Positions 15,861 to 25,266 of a stretch of 64,000 nucleotides of DNA are shown one piece after another (position 1 is the stretch's first letter; every line of letters starts with the position of its first letter). Below the pieces are notes generated by a model that was not told where the DNA came from, ran no database searches, and worked only from the letters and a program-made list of their open reading frames with translations. A program made the translations under genes and the position numbers. The stretch comes from DATFVB01 sp963714035 (GTDB lineage Bacteria > Acidobacteriota > Thermoanaerobaculia > UBA5066 > DATFVB01): contig OY970224.1 in assembly GCA_963714035.1 (NCBI GenBank), forward strand, positions 1,054,001 through 1,118,000. Direction: 5' to 3'.

Positions 15861-16889
15861 ATGAAGAAAATCGCGTCTTTTCTCGCCCCCGTCGCATTCG
15901 CCGCTCTCGCGGTCCCCGCCGGCGCGGCGAGTCTCTCGAGCGTCCCGGCAGTCCATCGCGACAGCAGCTCTGCCCGACGCCTCTCGACCGGACCCGCCGC
16001 GGCCGCCAGGTCGACGGACGTCGGCCTCGCCCAGGCGACCGGCATCGGCCTCAACCTCGACGTCGTCGGGCGACTTCCCGCCTCGGGAACTATCTTCAAG
16101 ACCGCCATCGACTTTGCGAACAACACCAATACCGGCACTCAGACGGACGCGTATTTCGAGGCAACCATCGGCGGGCAAGACACCCTGATCGTCACGAGCG
16201 TGACAACCAGCGGTCTCGTGAACCAGGGGGCCGGCACCCTCGACGCCTTCTCCGTATTTCACACCGATGATTTTATCGATGACCTGAGACAGAGCGGTTT
16301 CATCACGCAGGCCGAGGAGGATGGCGGGATCCTCGGGTCCTTGCTCGTCATCTACAATTCGCCTTCGGCTGGCCTATTCGACCAAGTCGGCCAGGGGAGC
16401 GTCCAGGCGCGGTTCTATAGCGAGAACGCCGATGGCACGATCGGCGTTTCGGCCAACGGCCACGCGCTGACGGAGTCGGAGCCCCCGAGTGTGGTCGGCA
16501 TTGCGCGAGACACGCAGGGAGAGCCCAATACTCCCCAGCTCTACACGAACTTCTTCATCGACAACGAGGGATTCGTCAAGTCCGACGGGACGATCCAGGC
16601 CGAGCCGGTCCAGGTCGTCCTGACGGGATACTCGAACTCGACAGGCCAGATCACGGGCCATGCCGGCCCGTTCTCGATTGCGGCATACAACACGATTGGT
16701 GTTTCGAATGTGTTTCAAGCCGTTGGCGGTAACACGGCGACGGACGACACGCTGATCGTTTTCGTCGACATCACCAGCGGCAACTCGGCGATCTCGGGCC
16801 TGTCGTCGCTGAACGACGCCGGAACGAAGGACCCCTCGGCCGCTCAACTCCAGCCCGCCGATTGGACGGCGGGTTTGGACCCGCACTAA
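15861..16889 (+). CDS. Exported hypothetical protein of atypical composition
   Basis: This 342-residue protein has a clear signal peptide (MKK, hydrophobic run, cleavage near AGA-AS at about 20-23). After that it is rich in Asn, Thr, Ser, Gly, Asp and beta-type residues, with no Cys. The pattern suggests a secreted beta-rich protein. I recognise no domain. Its codon use is visibly less GC-rich than its neighbours, which suggests transfer or a different expression class. AGAAAGGAAGG lies just before the ATG. A strong intrinsic terminator follows, so it is its own transcript. A small hairpin (arms 15803-15807 and 15812-15816) lies in the leader. Confidence 0.8.
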   Translation: MKKIASFLAPVAFAALAVPAGAASLSSVPAVHRDSSSARRLSTGPAAAARSTDVGLAQATGIGLNLDVVGRLPASGTIFKTAIDFANNTNTGTQTDAYFEATIGGQDTLIVTSVTTSGLVNQGAGTLDAFSVFHTDDFIDDLRQSGFITQAEEDGGILGSLLVIYNSPSAGLFDQVGQGSVQARFYSENADGTIGVSANGHALTESEPPSVVGIARDTQGEPNTPQLYTNFFIDNEGFVKSDGTIQAEPVQVVLTGYSNSTGQITGHAGPFSIAAYNTIGVSNVFQAVGGNTATDDTLIVFVDITSGNSAISGLSSLNDAGTKDPSAAQLQPADWTAGLDPH

Positions 16890-16913
16890 ATCGAGACGAA
16901 CCTCTTTTCTCGA

Positions 16914-16940
16914 GAGCCCGCTTCGGCGGGCTCTTTTTTT
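16914..16940 (+). terminator. Intrinsic terminator of the exported-protein gene
   Basis: An 8-base perfect stem (GAGCCCGC / GCGGGCTC) with a TTCG tetraloop is followed by seven T residues at 16934-16940. It begins 25 bases after the stop codon. This is the clearest textbook terminator in the window. Confidence 0.92.
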
Positions 16941-16980
16941 ATGCGCCCTCCGACTGAAAGGAAAGGGTTCGCGAGCGAGC

Positions 16981-18834
<1,854 letters not shown>

Positions 18835-18893
18835 TGAGCGACGCCGTTTTCCGACATGAACGGATTATCGCGCGACCGGATCACGTCCACACT

Positions 18894-19090
18894 TCAAATC
18901 CGAAATCCGAATATCGAAAGCCGAAACACAATTCGAATTCCGAACGACCGAAAACCCGAACGTGGACCGCGAGCAATGATTCCGACGCCGGCCCCTGGCG
19001 TTCCAGGTCCGGAAGCGCATCCGTTTCGGTCATTCAGTATTCGGACTTCGGGTTTGTTTCGGATTTCGGATTTGGTGCTTCGGATTTCGG
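18894..19090. repeat. AT-rich CGAAA/TTTCG fold-back element, copy C
   Basis: The left arm (18894-18954) is built of CCGAAATCCGAA, TATCGAAAGCCGAAAC and AATTCGAATTCCGAA. The right arm (19024-19090) is TTCGGTCATTC, TATTCGGACTTCGG, TTTGTTTCGGATTTCGG and its echoes. The arms are imperfect reverse complements across a GC-normal middle of about 70 bases. The right arm shares TTCGGTCATTC and TTGTTTCGGATT with copy B in the same order. It fills the divergent spacer between cstA and the next gene, so promoters must coexist with it. Confidence 0.65.
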
Positions 19091-19117
19091 GCCGTGCTCC
19101 GCGCTAGTATTCGAAGA

Positions 19118-19474
19118 ATGCGGCCGTTCCGCTTCGAGGACATCCCCGACGACCCGAAGGACCTCGAGCGGGACTGCGATCTCGCCTTCTTCCGCGCCTC
19201 CGGGCCCGGCGGCCAGCATCGGAACAAGGCCGAGACGGCGGTTCGCGTCGTGCATCGGCCGACCGGAACGATCGCGGCGGCGACCGAGGAGCGGAGCCAG
19301 TCGCGCAATCGCGCGGTCGCGCTCGAACGGCTCCGGGAGAAGCTCCGGCGCAAGCTCGCGCCGAAGATCCCGCGCAAGAAGACGAAGGTCCCCGGCGCCG
19401 CCCGGCGCGCGCGCCTCGATGAAAAGCTGCGGGTCGCCGAAAAGAAGAAGCGGAGAAAGGTGGACGAGGACTGA
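19118..19474 (+). CDS. Peptide chain release factor-like GGQ protein (ribosome-rescue type)
   Basis: This 118-residue protein carries the release-factor catalytic motif GGQ at 31-33, inside FRASGPGGQHRNKAETAVRVVHRPTG, with the usual downstream pattern of class I factors. It lacks the codon-recognition domain. It has a long Lys/Arg-rich tail (about 85-115), as in ArfB/YaeJ-type factors that hydrolyse peptidyl-tRNA on stalled ribosomes. That function is inferred from domain layout. The ATG at 19118 gives a start just before the conserved domain. A further in-frame start exists upstream within the repeat but is less likely. Its stop overlaps the queF start by one base. Confidence 0.85.
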   Translation: MRPFRFEDIPDDPKDLERDCDLAFFRASGPGGQHRNKAETAVRVVHRPTGTIAAATEERSQSRNRAVALERLREKLRRKLAPKIPRKKTKVPGAARRARLDEKLRVAEKKKRRKVDED

Positions 19475-19869
19475 TGGCCGAATACACCGACGAGCACGCC
19501 CGGTCCGGGATCGACGCTCCCCTGCCCGCGCTCGAAACCTGGCCGAACCAGTTTCCCGGCTACGAGATCGTCGTCGAGATTCCCGAGTACAACGCGATCT
19601 GCCCGAAGACCGGGCTCCCCGACTTCGGCCGCCTCGAGATCCGATACGTCCCGGACCGCCTGTGTCTCGAGCTCAAGTCCCTCAAGCTCTATATCGTGGC
19701 GTATCGAAACGTCGGGATCTTCTACGAGAACGCCGTCAACCGGATCCTGCGCGACGCCGTCGCCGCGTGCGCGCCGAGGCGAATGGCGATCACCGGCGTC
19801 TTCTCGTCCCGCGGCGGGATCTCGTCGACGATCGTCGCGCGGTACGCGGACGGCGCCTTCGGCGTCTGA
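19474..19869 (+). CDS. queF: NADPH-dependent 7-cyano-7-deazaguanine reductase (QueF)
   Basis: This 131-residue enzyme is of the short (type I) class. It reduces preQ0 to preQ1 in queuosine biosynthesis, a tRNA anticodon modification. The nucleophile Cys43 sits in EYNAICPKTGLPDF, with Asp50 seven residues on, and Glu85 in YRNVGIFYENAVNRI. These spacings match the catalytic Cys/Asp/Glu set of characterised QueF. The His usually before the Glu is Tyr84 here, a variation I believe occurs in part of the family. The substrate loop ELKSLKLY is intact. It overlaps the GGQ gene by one base, so two translation-related functions share a transcript. Confidence 0.93.
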   Translation: MAEYTDEHARSGIDAPLPALETWPNQFPGYEIVVEIPEYNAICPKTGLPDFGRLEIRYVPDRLCLELKSLKLYIVAYRNVGIFYENAVNRILRDAVAACAPRRMAITGVFSSRGGISSTIVARYADGAFGV

Positions 19870-19877
19870 AGCGCGCA

Positions 19878-19989
19878 GCCATACATCGAGCCATACGGGC
19901 GCGTACCGCCCGCGCCACCCTGCGGCGTACTGAACCTGTACGCCTCGGGACGTCGCGGTACGATCCGCATCCCGTCTGGCTCGCGTCTG
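19878..19989 (+). repeat. GC-rich dispersed repeat, copy 1
   Basis: A segment of about 110 bases right after queF matches the reverse complement of 21327-21435 in order and with few gaps. Shared words include CATCGAGCC, CCGCCCGCG, ACCCTGCG, GCCTCGGGA and CCGCATCCCGTC, then GGCTCGCG. I estimate roughly 75-80 percent identity by eye. With copy 2 it forms an inverted pair around the CoA-transferase gene. The remaining 19990-20078 shows nothing recognisable. Confidence 0.6.
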
Positions 19990-20078
19990 GCTGGGCTTCG
20001 GGCAAGGTCCGGGCGGCAATTCCGTCTGGAATCCTGGAACCCTACCCGAAACATCCGGGTTAGCATCGCCCGAACTCG

Positions 20079-21230
20079 ATGAGCTCCCCCGAATCTCCCG
20101 CGCCGCTCGGCGGCATTCTCGTGCTGGATCTGTCGCGGGTCCTCGCCGGCCCTTCCTGCGCGATGACGCTCGCCGATCTCGGCGCGCGGGTGATCAAGGT
20201 CGAGCACCCGGGAGGGGGGGACATCACGCGCGGCTGGGGTCCCCCCTGGGCGGCGGACGGCGACTCCGCGTACTACCAGTCGATCAACCGGAACAAGGAG
20301 TCGATCGTTCTCGACCTCGCCTCCGACGCGGGACGCCGCTCCGTCGAGATCCTCGCTCGCCGAGCGGACGTGCTGATCGAGAACTTCCCGCCGGGCGGCC
20401 TCGCCCGCCTCGGGCTGTCCCTCGATCGGATGCGCGCGGAGAACCCCCGCCTCGTCACGGCCTCGATCACTGGTTTCGGCGAAGCGGGACCGGATCGCGA
20501 CCAGCCGGGGTTCGATCTCCTCGCCCAGGCGGGCGCGGGGCTCATGGCCATCACGGGAGAGCCGGATGGCCCCCCGCAGAAGGTCGGCGTCGCGGTTTCC
20601 GACATCGTCGCCGGGGTCAATGCCGCCGTCGGGATCCTCGCGGCCCTCGCCGCCCGGGAGAAGAGCGGCCGCGGAGCGGCACTCTCCGTGGACCTCTTCT
20701 CGTCCACGCTCGCGATGCTCGTCAACGTCCTACAATCGTGTATTGTTTCGGAACGCGAAGCGGGGCGTCATGGCAGCGGCCACGCCCAGATCGTTCCGTA
20801 CCAGATGTTCGCCGCCGCCGACGGGCAGTGGATCCTGGCGGCCGGCACCGAGCGCCAGTTCCGGACGCTGTGCGAGCGCGTCGTCGGCCGTCCCGAGTGG
20901 GCGGGCGACCCGCGGTTTTCGACGAACGCGGCCCGGGTGGAGAACCGTGCCGTCCTCGTCGCCGCCCTGGCCGGGATCTTCGCGGGGCGTTCCCGCGACG
21001 AGTGGCTCGCGCGATGCCGCGAGGCGGGCGTTCCCGCGGGTCCGGTGCGAGGACCGCTCGAGGCGCTCGCGAGCGAACAGGCGCGGGCGATGGGACTGAG
21101 GGTGCGCGATGGAGCGTTCGAATCGGTCGCCTCTCCGATCCGGTTCGCGGACCGCGTCGCTCCCGTTCGTCGTCCCCCTCGCCTTGGCGAGCACACGGAA
21201 GCAATCAAGAAGGAGTTCGGGCTGCCGTAA
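20079..21230 (+). CDS. CaiB/BaiF family (class III) CoA-transferase
   Basis: This 383-residue cytoplasmic enzyme is of usual family length. The opening ILVLDLSRVLAGPSCAMTLADLGARVIKVEHPGGGDITR is the classic CaiB/BaiF start. The catalytic Asp is probably D146 in DQPGFDLLAQA, the position that forms the CoA-ester intermediate. GRGAALSVDLFSSTLAML and QMFAAADGQWILAAG follow the family pattern. It transfers CoA between carboxylic acids. The acid cannot be told from sequence and no pathway genes sit beside it. It appears as a single-gene unit bounded by inverted copies of a GC-rich repeat, which could mark an inserted segment. Confidence 0.92.
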   Translation: MSSPESPAPLGGILVLDLSRVLAGPSCAMTLADLGARVIKVEHPGGGDITRGWGPPWAADGDSAYYQSINRNKESIVLDLASDAGRRSVEILARRADVLIENFPPGGLARLGLSLDRMRAENPRLVTASITGFGEAGPDRDQPGFDLLAQAGAGLMAITGEPDGPPQKVGVAVSDIVAGVNAAVGILAALAAREKSGRGAALSVDLFSSTLAMLVNVLQSCIVSEREAGRHGSGHAQIVPYQMFAAADGQWILAAGTERQFRTLCERVVGRPEWAGDPRFSTNAARVENRAVLVAALAGIFAGRSRDEWLARCREAGVPAGPVRGPLEALASEQARAMGLRVRDGAFESVASPIRFADRVAPVRRPPRLGEHTEAIKKEFGLP

Positions 21231-21326
21231 TCGAGTGGCGGGTCGAATACCGCGCCGGAAGCGATCCGCCCAGGATCCCTCCAGCCGGATAGACGGGTCG
21301 GCGGTGTCACTGCCGCGGCGCGTCGA

Positions 21327-21435
21327 GGCGCGAGCCCGACGGGATGCGGGTCGCCCGCGAGATCCCGAGGCATACCGGGGCGTATGTCGCAGGGTCTCGC
21401 GGGCGGCACGCGCACGTCCGGCTCGATGCATCGGC
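21327..21435 (-). repeat. GC-rich dispersed repeat, copy 2 (inverted)
   Basis: This is the reverse-complement partner of copy 1. It lies between the convergent ends of the CoA-transferase and DUF72 genes. Internally it has short self-complementary pieces such as GCGGGTCGCCCGCG. The segment 21231-21326 before it shows nothing else. Confidence 0.6.
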
Positions 21436-21445
21436 GCGCCCTGTC

Positions 21446-22399
21446 TCAATAGCCGCCATATCCACCGATCATCCGTTTGATGGCGTCGATCGTGTAGGGC
21501 GCGCTGCCCTCCGCCCTGTTGTTCACGATCAGGAAGAATTCCTTCCGCTTCTTCTCCGCCTCGCGAGCGATCCGCGCGGCGTCGGCGCGCATTTCGGGGT
21601 GTTCCTCCTTGATCCGGTCGTACGGGGTGAAGAACTTCACCGCGTCCGCGTAGAGGCGCCCGGGAGCGACGAGGATTCGCGCGAGCCAGAAATCGGCTTC
21701 GGCGGCGCCGGGGACCGCGAACTGCTCCGAGAGCTCCGGCATGTGCGTCCACCAGTTGAGCACGGGGGAAACTCCGTGCGTTCGGAGGAGCGCGACGTGC
21801 TCGGCGTCGAGATACTCGCGTGTCCGGAGCTCGACGGCGTACCGCCGGTGGCGCGGAAGCGCGCCGAGGAAGCGGTCGAGCGTCTCGCGGAAGCGCGCCT
21901 TCCGCTCCGGGCCGGGGCGCGGATCGCGGCCGAACTCGAAGACGAACGGACCCAGATGATCGGCGAAGCCCTCTTCCGCGGGGTCGAGGACTTCCCGCCG
22001 GAACGCGTCGACGTCGAGGAACTTCGGATTCGGCTCTCCGGCGCGTGCGCCCTGCCGCCCGATCTTCGGGAAACGTTCGCACGTGATCTCCTCCCAGACC
22101 TTGGAGACGACCGGAAACCCCGCCGGAAGCGCGCTTCCCCAGCGTCGCCACTCGTCGGCGGACTGGGGACGATAGAACGTGAAGTCGGCCTCGACCGTGT
22201 CGAAGCGCCCGCTCGAGGCATAGAGGGCCAGCCGCTCGGCGGACGAGGCATTCTCGGGGGTTCGTTCCGGAAAGACGATTCCTCGCCAGCCGGGGTAGTT
22301 CCACGTCGCCGTCCCGAACCGCGTGAAGCCGCGCGGGACCGGAATCGGCGCGATCCCCGGCTCGGGAAAGAGCGACGGCGTCGCCTCATCGCGGGGCAT
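21446..22399 (-). CDS. DUF72 (YecE-like) family protein
   Basis: This protein of about 317 residues has the DUF72 barrel-like pattern. FGTATWNYPGWRGIVFPERT opens the domain, FDTVEADFTFYRPQ is the first strand-helix, and FPVVSKVWEEITCERFPK, FVFEFGRDP, RYAVELRTREYL and VKFFTPYDRIKEEH-like stretches follow. The C-terminal EFFLIVNNRAEGSAPYTID holds the conserved Asn near the end of the fold. The biochemical role of the family is unknown. I chose the ATG at 22399, which overlaps phhB by 14 bases. A start at 22435 is also open but would overlap by 50. It is the last gene of the leftward unit M28 peptidase-phhB-DUF72. Confidence 0.85.
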   Translation of the reverse strand: MPRDEATPSLFPEPGIAPIPVPRGFTRFGTATWNYPGWRGIVFPERTPENASSAERLALYASSGRFDTVEADFTFYRPQSADEWRRWGSALPAGFPVVSKVWEEITCERFPKIGRQGARAGEPNPKFLDVDAFRREVLDPAEEGFADHLGPFVFEFGRDPRPGPERKARFRETLDRFLGALPRHRRYAVELRTREYLDAEHVALLRTHGVSPVLNWWTHMPELSEQFAVPGAAEADFWLARILVAPGRLYADAVKFFTPYDRIKEEHPEMRADAARIAREAEKKRKEFFLIVNNRAEGSAPYTIDAIKRMIGGYGGY

Positions 22400-22766
22400 C
22401 GGGCCTCGAAGCGCCCGCGGCTCCTCGCCGCGCATCGTCGCCGGGGCCGCCGAGCGCGTCGATCTTGGACGCCAGGATGAAGTCGTTCTCCGAGAGGCCT
22501 CCGATCGCGTGCGTCCAGAGCGTGAAATCGACGCGGGCGTAGTGGACGCAGAAATCGGGATGATGGCCTTCCGCCTCCGCCAGCTCGGCGACCCGGCCGA
22601 CGAACGCCATCGCGGCCCGGAAGTCGGCGAACGTCATCGTCTTCCGGAGCTTGCGGTCGTCCTCGCGCCAGCCGTCGAGCTCTCCGAGCATCCGGCGCGT
22701 CTCGGGACCGGAGAGCGGCTCGGCTCCCCCTTCGCACGGGACGCATTTCTTCTCTCGCAGACTCAT
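22386..22766 (-). CDS. phhB: Pterin-4a-carbinolamine dehydratase
   Basis: This 126-residue protein dehydrates 4a-hydroxytetrahydropterin, recycling the cofactor of aromatic amino acid hydroxylases. The signature EGHHPDFCVHYARVDFTLWTHAIGGLSENDFILA (about 65-98) contains the paired catalytic histidines (HHP) and a third His. The N-terminus has a CVPCEGG-type pair of cysteines seen in many bacterial members. No phenylalanine hydroxylase is in the window. It overlaps the peptidase gene by ATGA and runs into DUF72, so it is the middle gene of a three-gene unit. The C-terminal 25 residues are an Ala/Arg/Gly/Asp-rich tail outside the domain. Confidence 0.93.
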   Translation of the reverse strand: MSLREKKCVPCEGGAEPLSGPETRRMLGELDGWREDDRKLRKTMTFADFRAAMAFVGRVAELAEAEGHHPDFCVHYARVDFTLWTHAIGGLSENDFILASKIDALGGPGDDARRGAAGASRPDAPR

Positions 22767-24583
22767 CGTTGTCCTCCCCGATCCCTCACCGGCGGCGCGC
22801 CCGGCGAAATGCGCGGGAGCGTCGCCGTGAGGGAGATCTCGTTTCCGTGGCGGCGCACCCGGAGCGGCACCGTCTCGCCGGCGCCGAGCTCCGAGAGGAC
22901 GATCCGCAGGTCGTGCAGCGTGCGGATCGCGTGGCCGCCGAACGCGACGACGACGTCGCCGGCGCGCACGCCGGCTTCCTGCGCGGCGCTTCCCGCGATC
23001 GTCCGCGCAATGGCGACGCCGGCCTCGTCCGCCGCCGCGAAGTCGGGCACGATCCCGAAGGCGGCGCGCGATCCACGCCCCCCCGACGGATCGAGGTCGA
23101 GGAAGGCCGGCCGGACCGGATCGTCGGCGATCCGGCGGACGCAGCGCCCGACGAGCTCGACGACCTTCGCCTCGCCGCCGACGTCGACCGTTTCCTCCCG
23201 GTCGGCGGGCGTGTGGTACTCGGGATGCTTTCCCGTGAAGAAAAAGAGGACCGGCACGTCGGCGAGATAGAACGACTGCTGGTCGCTCCCGCCGTACGGA
23301 TCGCTCGTGAACAGGAGACGGAGACCCGCTTCGCGGTTGAGCTCCGACAGGAGCTCGGGCCAGCCGGGGGAGCTGCCCGTGCCGATCACCGCCAGCCGGT
23401 CTCCCCGGAGGCGTCCGATCATGTCCATGTTGATCATCGCGACGGTCTTCTCGAGTGGGACGGCGGGATGCCGGACGTAGTGCGCCGAGCCCAGCAATCC
23501 GAGCTCCTCGCCCGAGAATGCCGCGAACAGGACGCTCCGCCGCGGGCGCGGGCCGGCCGCGAAAGACCGGGCGAGCGCGATGAGGCCGGCGGTGCCCGAA
23601 GCGTTGTCGTCGGCGCCCGGGTGGACCGCGGGACGGCGATCGGCGGCGAGAGAGCTAGGGCCGCCGAGGCCGAGATGGTCGAAGTGGGCGCCGACGACCA
23701 CGGTCTCGGCGGAGAGCGCGCGGTCCGAGCCCTCGATCATCCCGAGGACGTTGGCGGTCGGCCGCCGGCGGGGGCGGACGTCCGTGGAAACGGCCGCCGT
23801 CACGGGGAGATTGAGCGGCCAGGGGCGCTTCGCGAGCTCGTCCCGGACCGCTTCCACCGTCCAGCCGGCGGCGCCCAGCCAGTCCTCCGCGACGCGGCGG
23901 TTGACGAGGATCACCGGCAGTCCCTCGTCGCTGAATCCTCGATTCGTGTTCCAGCGGGCGGGGTCGGAGTCGTCGGGCGACGCGACGACGACCGCCGCGG
24001 CGCCTTTGTCCCGCGCGAAGAGGACCTTGTGGAAGATGCCGGCAAACGACGCCAGCGGGGATCCGCGATCCGCGGACGGGGAACCGGCGAGGAGCAGGAC
24101 GATCCGGCCCGTCACGTCCCGGCTGCCGTAGTCGTCCCGCCCCGCCGCTCGCGAGACGATCCCGTATCCCGCGAAGACTACGGGCCCGCGCGCGACGCCG
24201 CTTCCGGAGAGCGTCGACGGGACGAAGCTCCGATCGAGCGGATACTCGGCCGTCCTCCGGGCCCACGTCGCGGTCAGGGAGTTGCCGGGGCCGGGGTCGG
24301 CGCCCACGGTCGCGAGAAAGGGTTGGAAATAGCCCGAGCCGTCGAGCGGGGCGTCGACGGCGTCGGCGCGATCCGTCCCGAGAGGCTTGAGTCCGGCGGC
24401 GCGGAATTCCGCGGCGACGAAACGGGCCGCGCGGTCCCCTCCTTCCGTCCCCGTGCCTCTCCCCTCGAACGCCGGAGAAGCCAGGACGTGGATCGATTCG
24501 CGAAGCTCGGCCGGGTCGATCGCGGCCGAACCCCGCGCCGCCGCGGCCGCGAGGGCGGCGAGGAGAAAGAGCCGCCGAAACAC
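22763..24583 (-). CDS. Exported M28-family metallopeptidase with PDZ domain
   Basis: This 606-residue protein begins with a signal peptide (residues 1-21). A protease-associated-like region (about 100-260) is inserted ahead of the zinc core. The M28 core shows the expected ligands: VVVGAHFDHLG (His), GADDNASGTAGL (Asp), FSGEELGLLGS (catalytic and bridging Glu), INMDMIG (Asp) and PEYHTPAD (His). A PDZ domain follows at about 500-600 (GIVPDF, GVAIARTIAGSAAQEAGVRAGDVVVAFGG). The family consists of aminopeptidases or carboxypeptidases acting outside the cytoplasm. It probably degrades peptides in the periplasm or medium. It is divergent from the tetR gene across an 86-base spacer. Confidence 0.92.
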   Translation of the reverse strand: MFRRLFLLAALAAAAARGSAAIDPAELRESIHVLASPAFEGRGTGTEGGDRAARFVAAEFRAAGLKPLGTDRADAVDAPLDGSGYFQPFLATVGADPGPGNSLTATWARRTAEYPLDRSFVPSTLSGSGVARGPVVFAGYGIVSRAAGRDDYGSRDVTGRIVLLLAGSPSADRGSPLASFAGIFHKVLFARDKGAAAVVVASPDDSDPARWNTNRGFSDEGLPVILVNRRVAEDWLGAAGWTVEAVRDELAKRPWPLNLPVTAAVSTDVRPRRRPTANVLGMIEGSDRALSAETVVVGAHFDHLGLGGPSSLAADRRPAVHPGADDNASGTAGLIALARSFAAGPRPRRSVLFAAFSGEELGLLGSAHYVRHPAVPLEKTVAMINMDMIGRLRGDRLAVIGTGSSPGWPELLSELNREAGLRLLFTSDPYGGSDQQSFYLADVPVLFFFTGKHPEYHTPADREETVDVGGEAKVVELVGRCVRRIADDPVRPAFLDLDPSGGRGSRAAFGIVPDFAAADEAGVAIARTIAGSAAQEAGVRAGDVVVAFGGHAIRTLHDLRIVLSELGAGETVPLRVRRHGNEISLTATLPRISPGAPPVRDRGGQR

Positions 24584-24608
24584 CCGAAGATCTTAGAACG
24601 TTCCCCCC

Positions 24609-24636
24609 TTGCGATCCTGGGGTAGGATTCGATAAC
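24609..24636 (+). promoter_or_regulatory. Candidate promoter of the tetR-RND operon
   Basis: TTGCGA at 24609-24614 and GATAAC at 24631-24636 are 16 bases apart, each matching the sigma-70 consensus at four of six positions. The predicted start of transcription falls inside the palindromic operator that follows at once, which would allow repression. Confidence 0.4.
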
Positions 24637-24656
24637 GGAACTGACGGGTCAGTTCC
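24637..24656 (+). promoter_or_regulatory. Palindromic operator, probably for the TetR regulator
   Basis: Two perfect 9-base arms (GGAACTGAC and GTCAGTTCC) flank a GG centre, 13 bases before the tetR start codon. TetR proteins bind such palindromes, often in front of their own gene. It also lies in the spacer shared with the divergent M28 peptidase gene, so both directions could be affected. Confidence 0.75.
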
Positions 24657-24669
24657 GGGAGAGGGAGAG

Positions 24670-25266
24670 ATGACGCGCGCCCGGACGCTCGCCAAGCAGG
24701 AAACGATTCTCGACGCGGCTTCCCGCGTCTTCTCGCATCGGGAATACCACGAGGTGCTCACCGAGGAGATCGCGGAGGAAGCGGGAATCGGAAAAGGGAC
24801 CATCTACCGGTATTTCCTGAACAAGGAAGATCTCTATTTCGCGACGATCGTCCACGGTTTCGAGAAGCTGCACGAACGGCTCGGCGCGAGCCTTTCGCGC
24901 CGCTCCTCCCCCGCCGCCCGGCTCGAGACGATCGCCCGCGAATCGATGCGCTTCTTCTGGAACCGCCGCGACTTCTACGCCCTCATGTACCGGAACGAAA
25001 AGCGGTTTCTCTCCCAGGAGAGCCGGATCCAGCAGACGCGGGGGCGGCTCGTGCGCCTGGTCCAGCAGACGATCGTCGACGGAATCGAGCGGCGCGAATT
25101 CCGCGGCGCCGATCCGAAGACCGCCGCCGAGCTCTTCCTCGGAATGATCCGCGCGATGAACGTGTTTCGCCGCGAGGGCGATTCCCTCGAAAGCCTCGTC
25201 TCGGAGGTGATGGAGATCTTCACGGTCGGGATCGGAAAACCGGGCGTCGGAGAGACCTCGCGATGA
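24670..25266 (+). CDS. TetR-family transcriptional regulator of the RND efflux operon
   Basis: This 198-residue protein has an N-terminal helix-turn-helix in TetR form: ILDAASRVFSHREYHEVLTEEIAEEAGIGKGTIYRYFLNKEDLYFATI (about 13-60). The C-terminal ligand-binding helices are unlike any subgroup I can name. It heads an overlapping operon encoding an outer-membrane channel, an adaptor and an RND pump, so it most likely represses that pump and is released by a pump substrate. The perfect palindrome just upstream is its likely operator. The GGGAGAGGGAGAG run before the ATG gives a good ribosome site. The stop overlaps the next start by ATGA. Confidence 0.93.
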   Translation: MTRARTLAKQETILDAASRVFSHREYHEVLTEEIAEEAGIGKGTIYRYFLNKEDLYFATIVHGFEKLHERLGASLSRRSSPAARLETIARESMRFFWNRRDFYALMYRNEKRFLSQESRIQQTRGRLVRLVQQTIVDGIERREFRGADPKTAAELFLGMIRAMNVFRREGDSLESLVSEVMEIFTVGIGKPGVGETSR

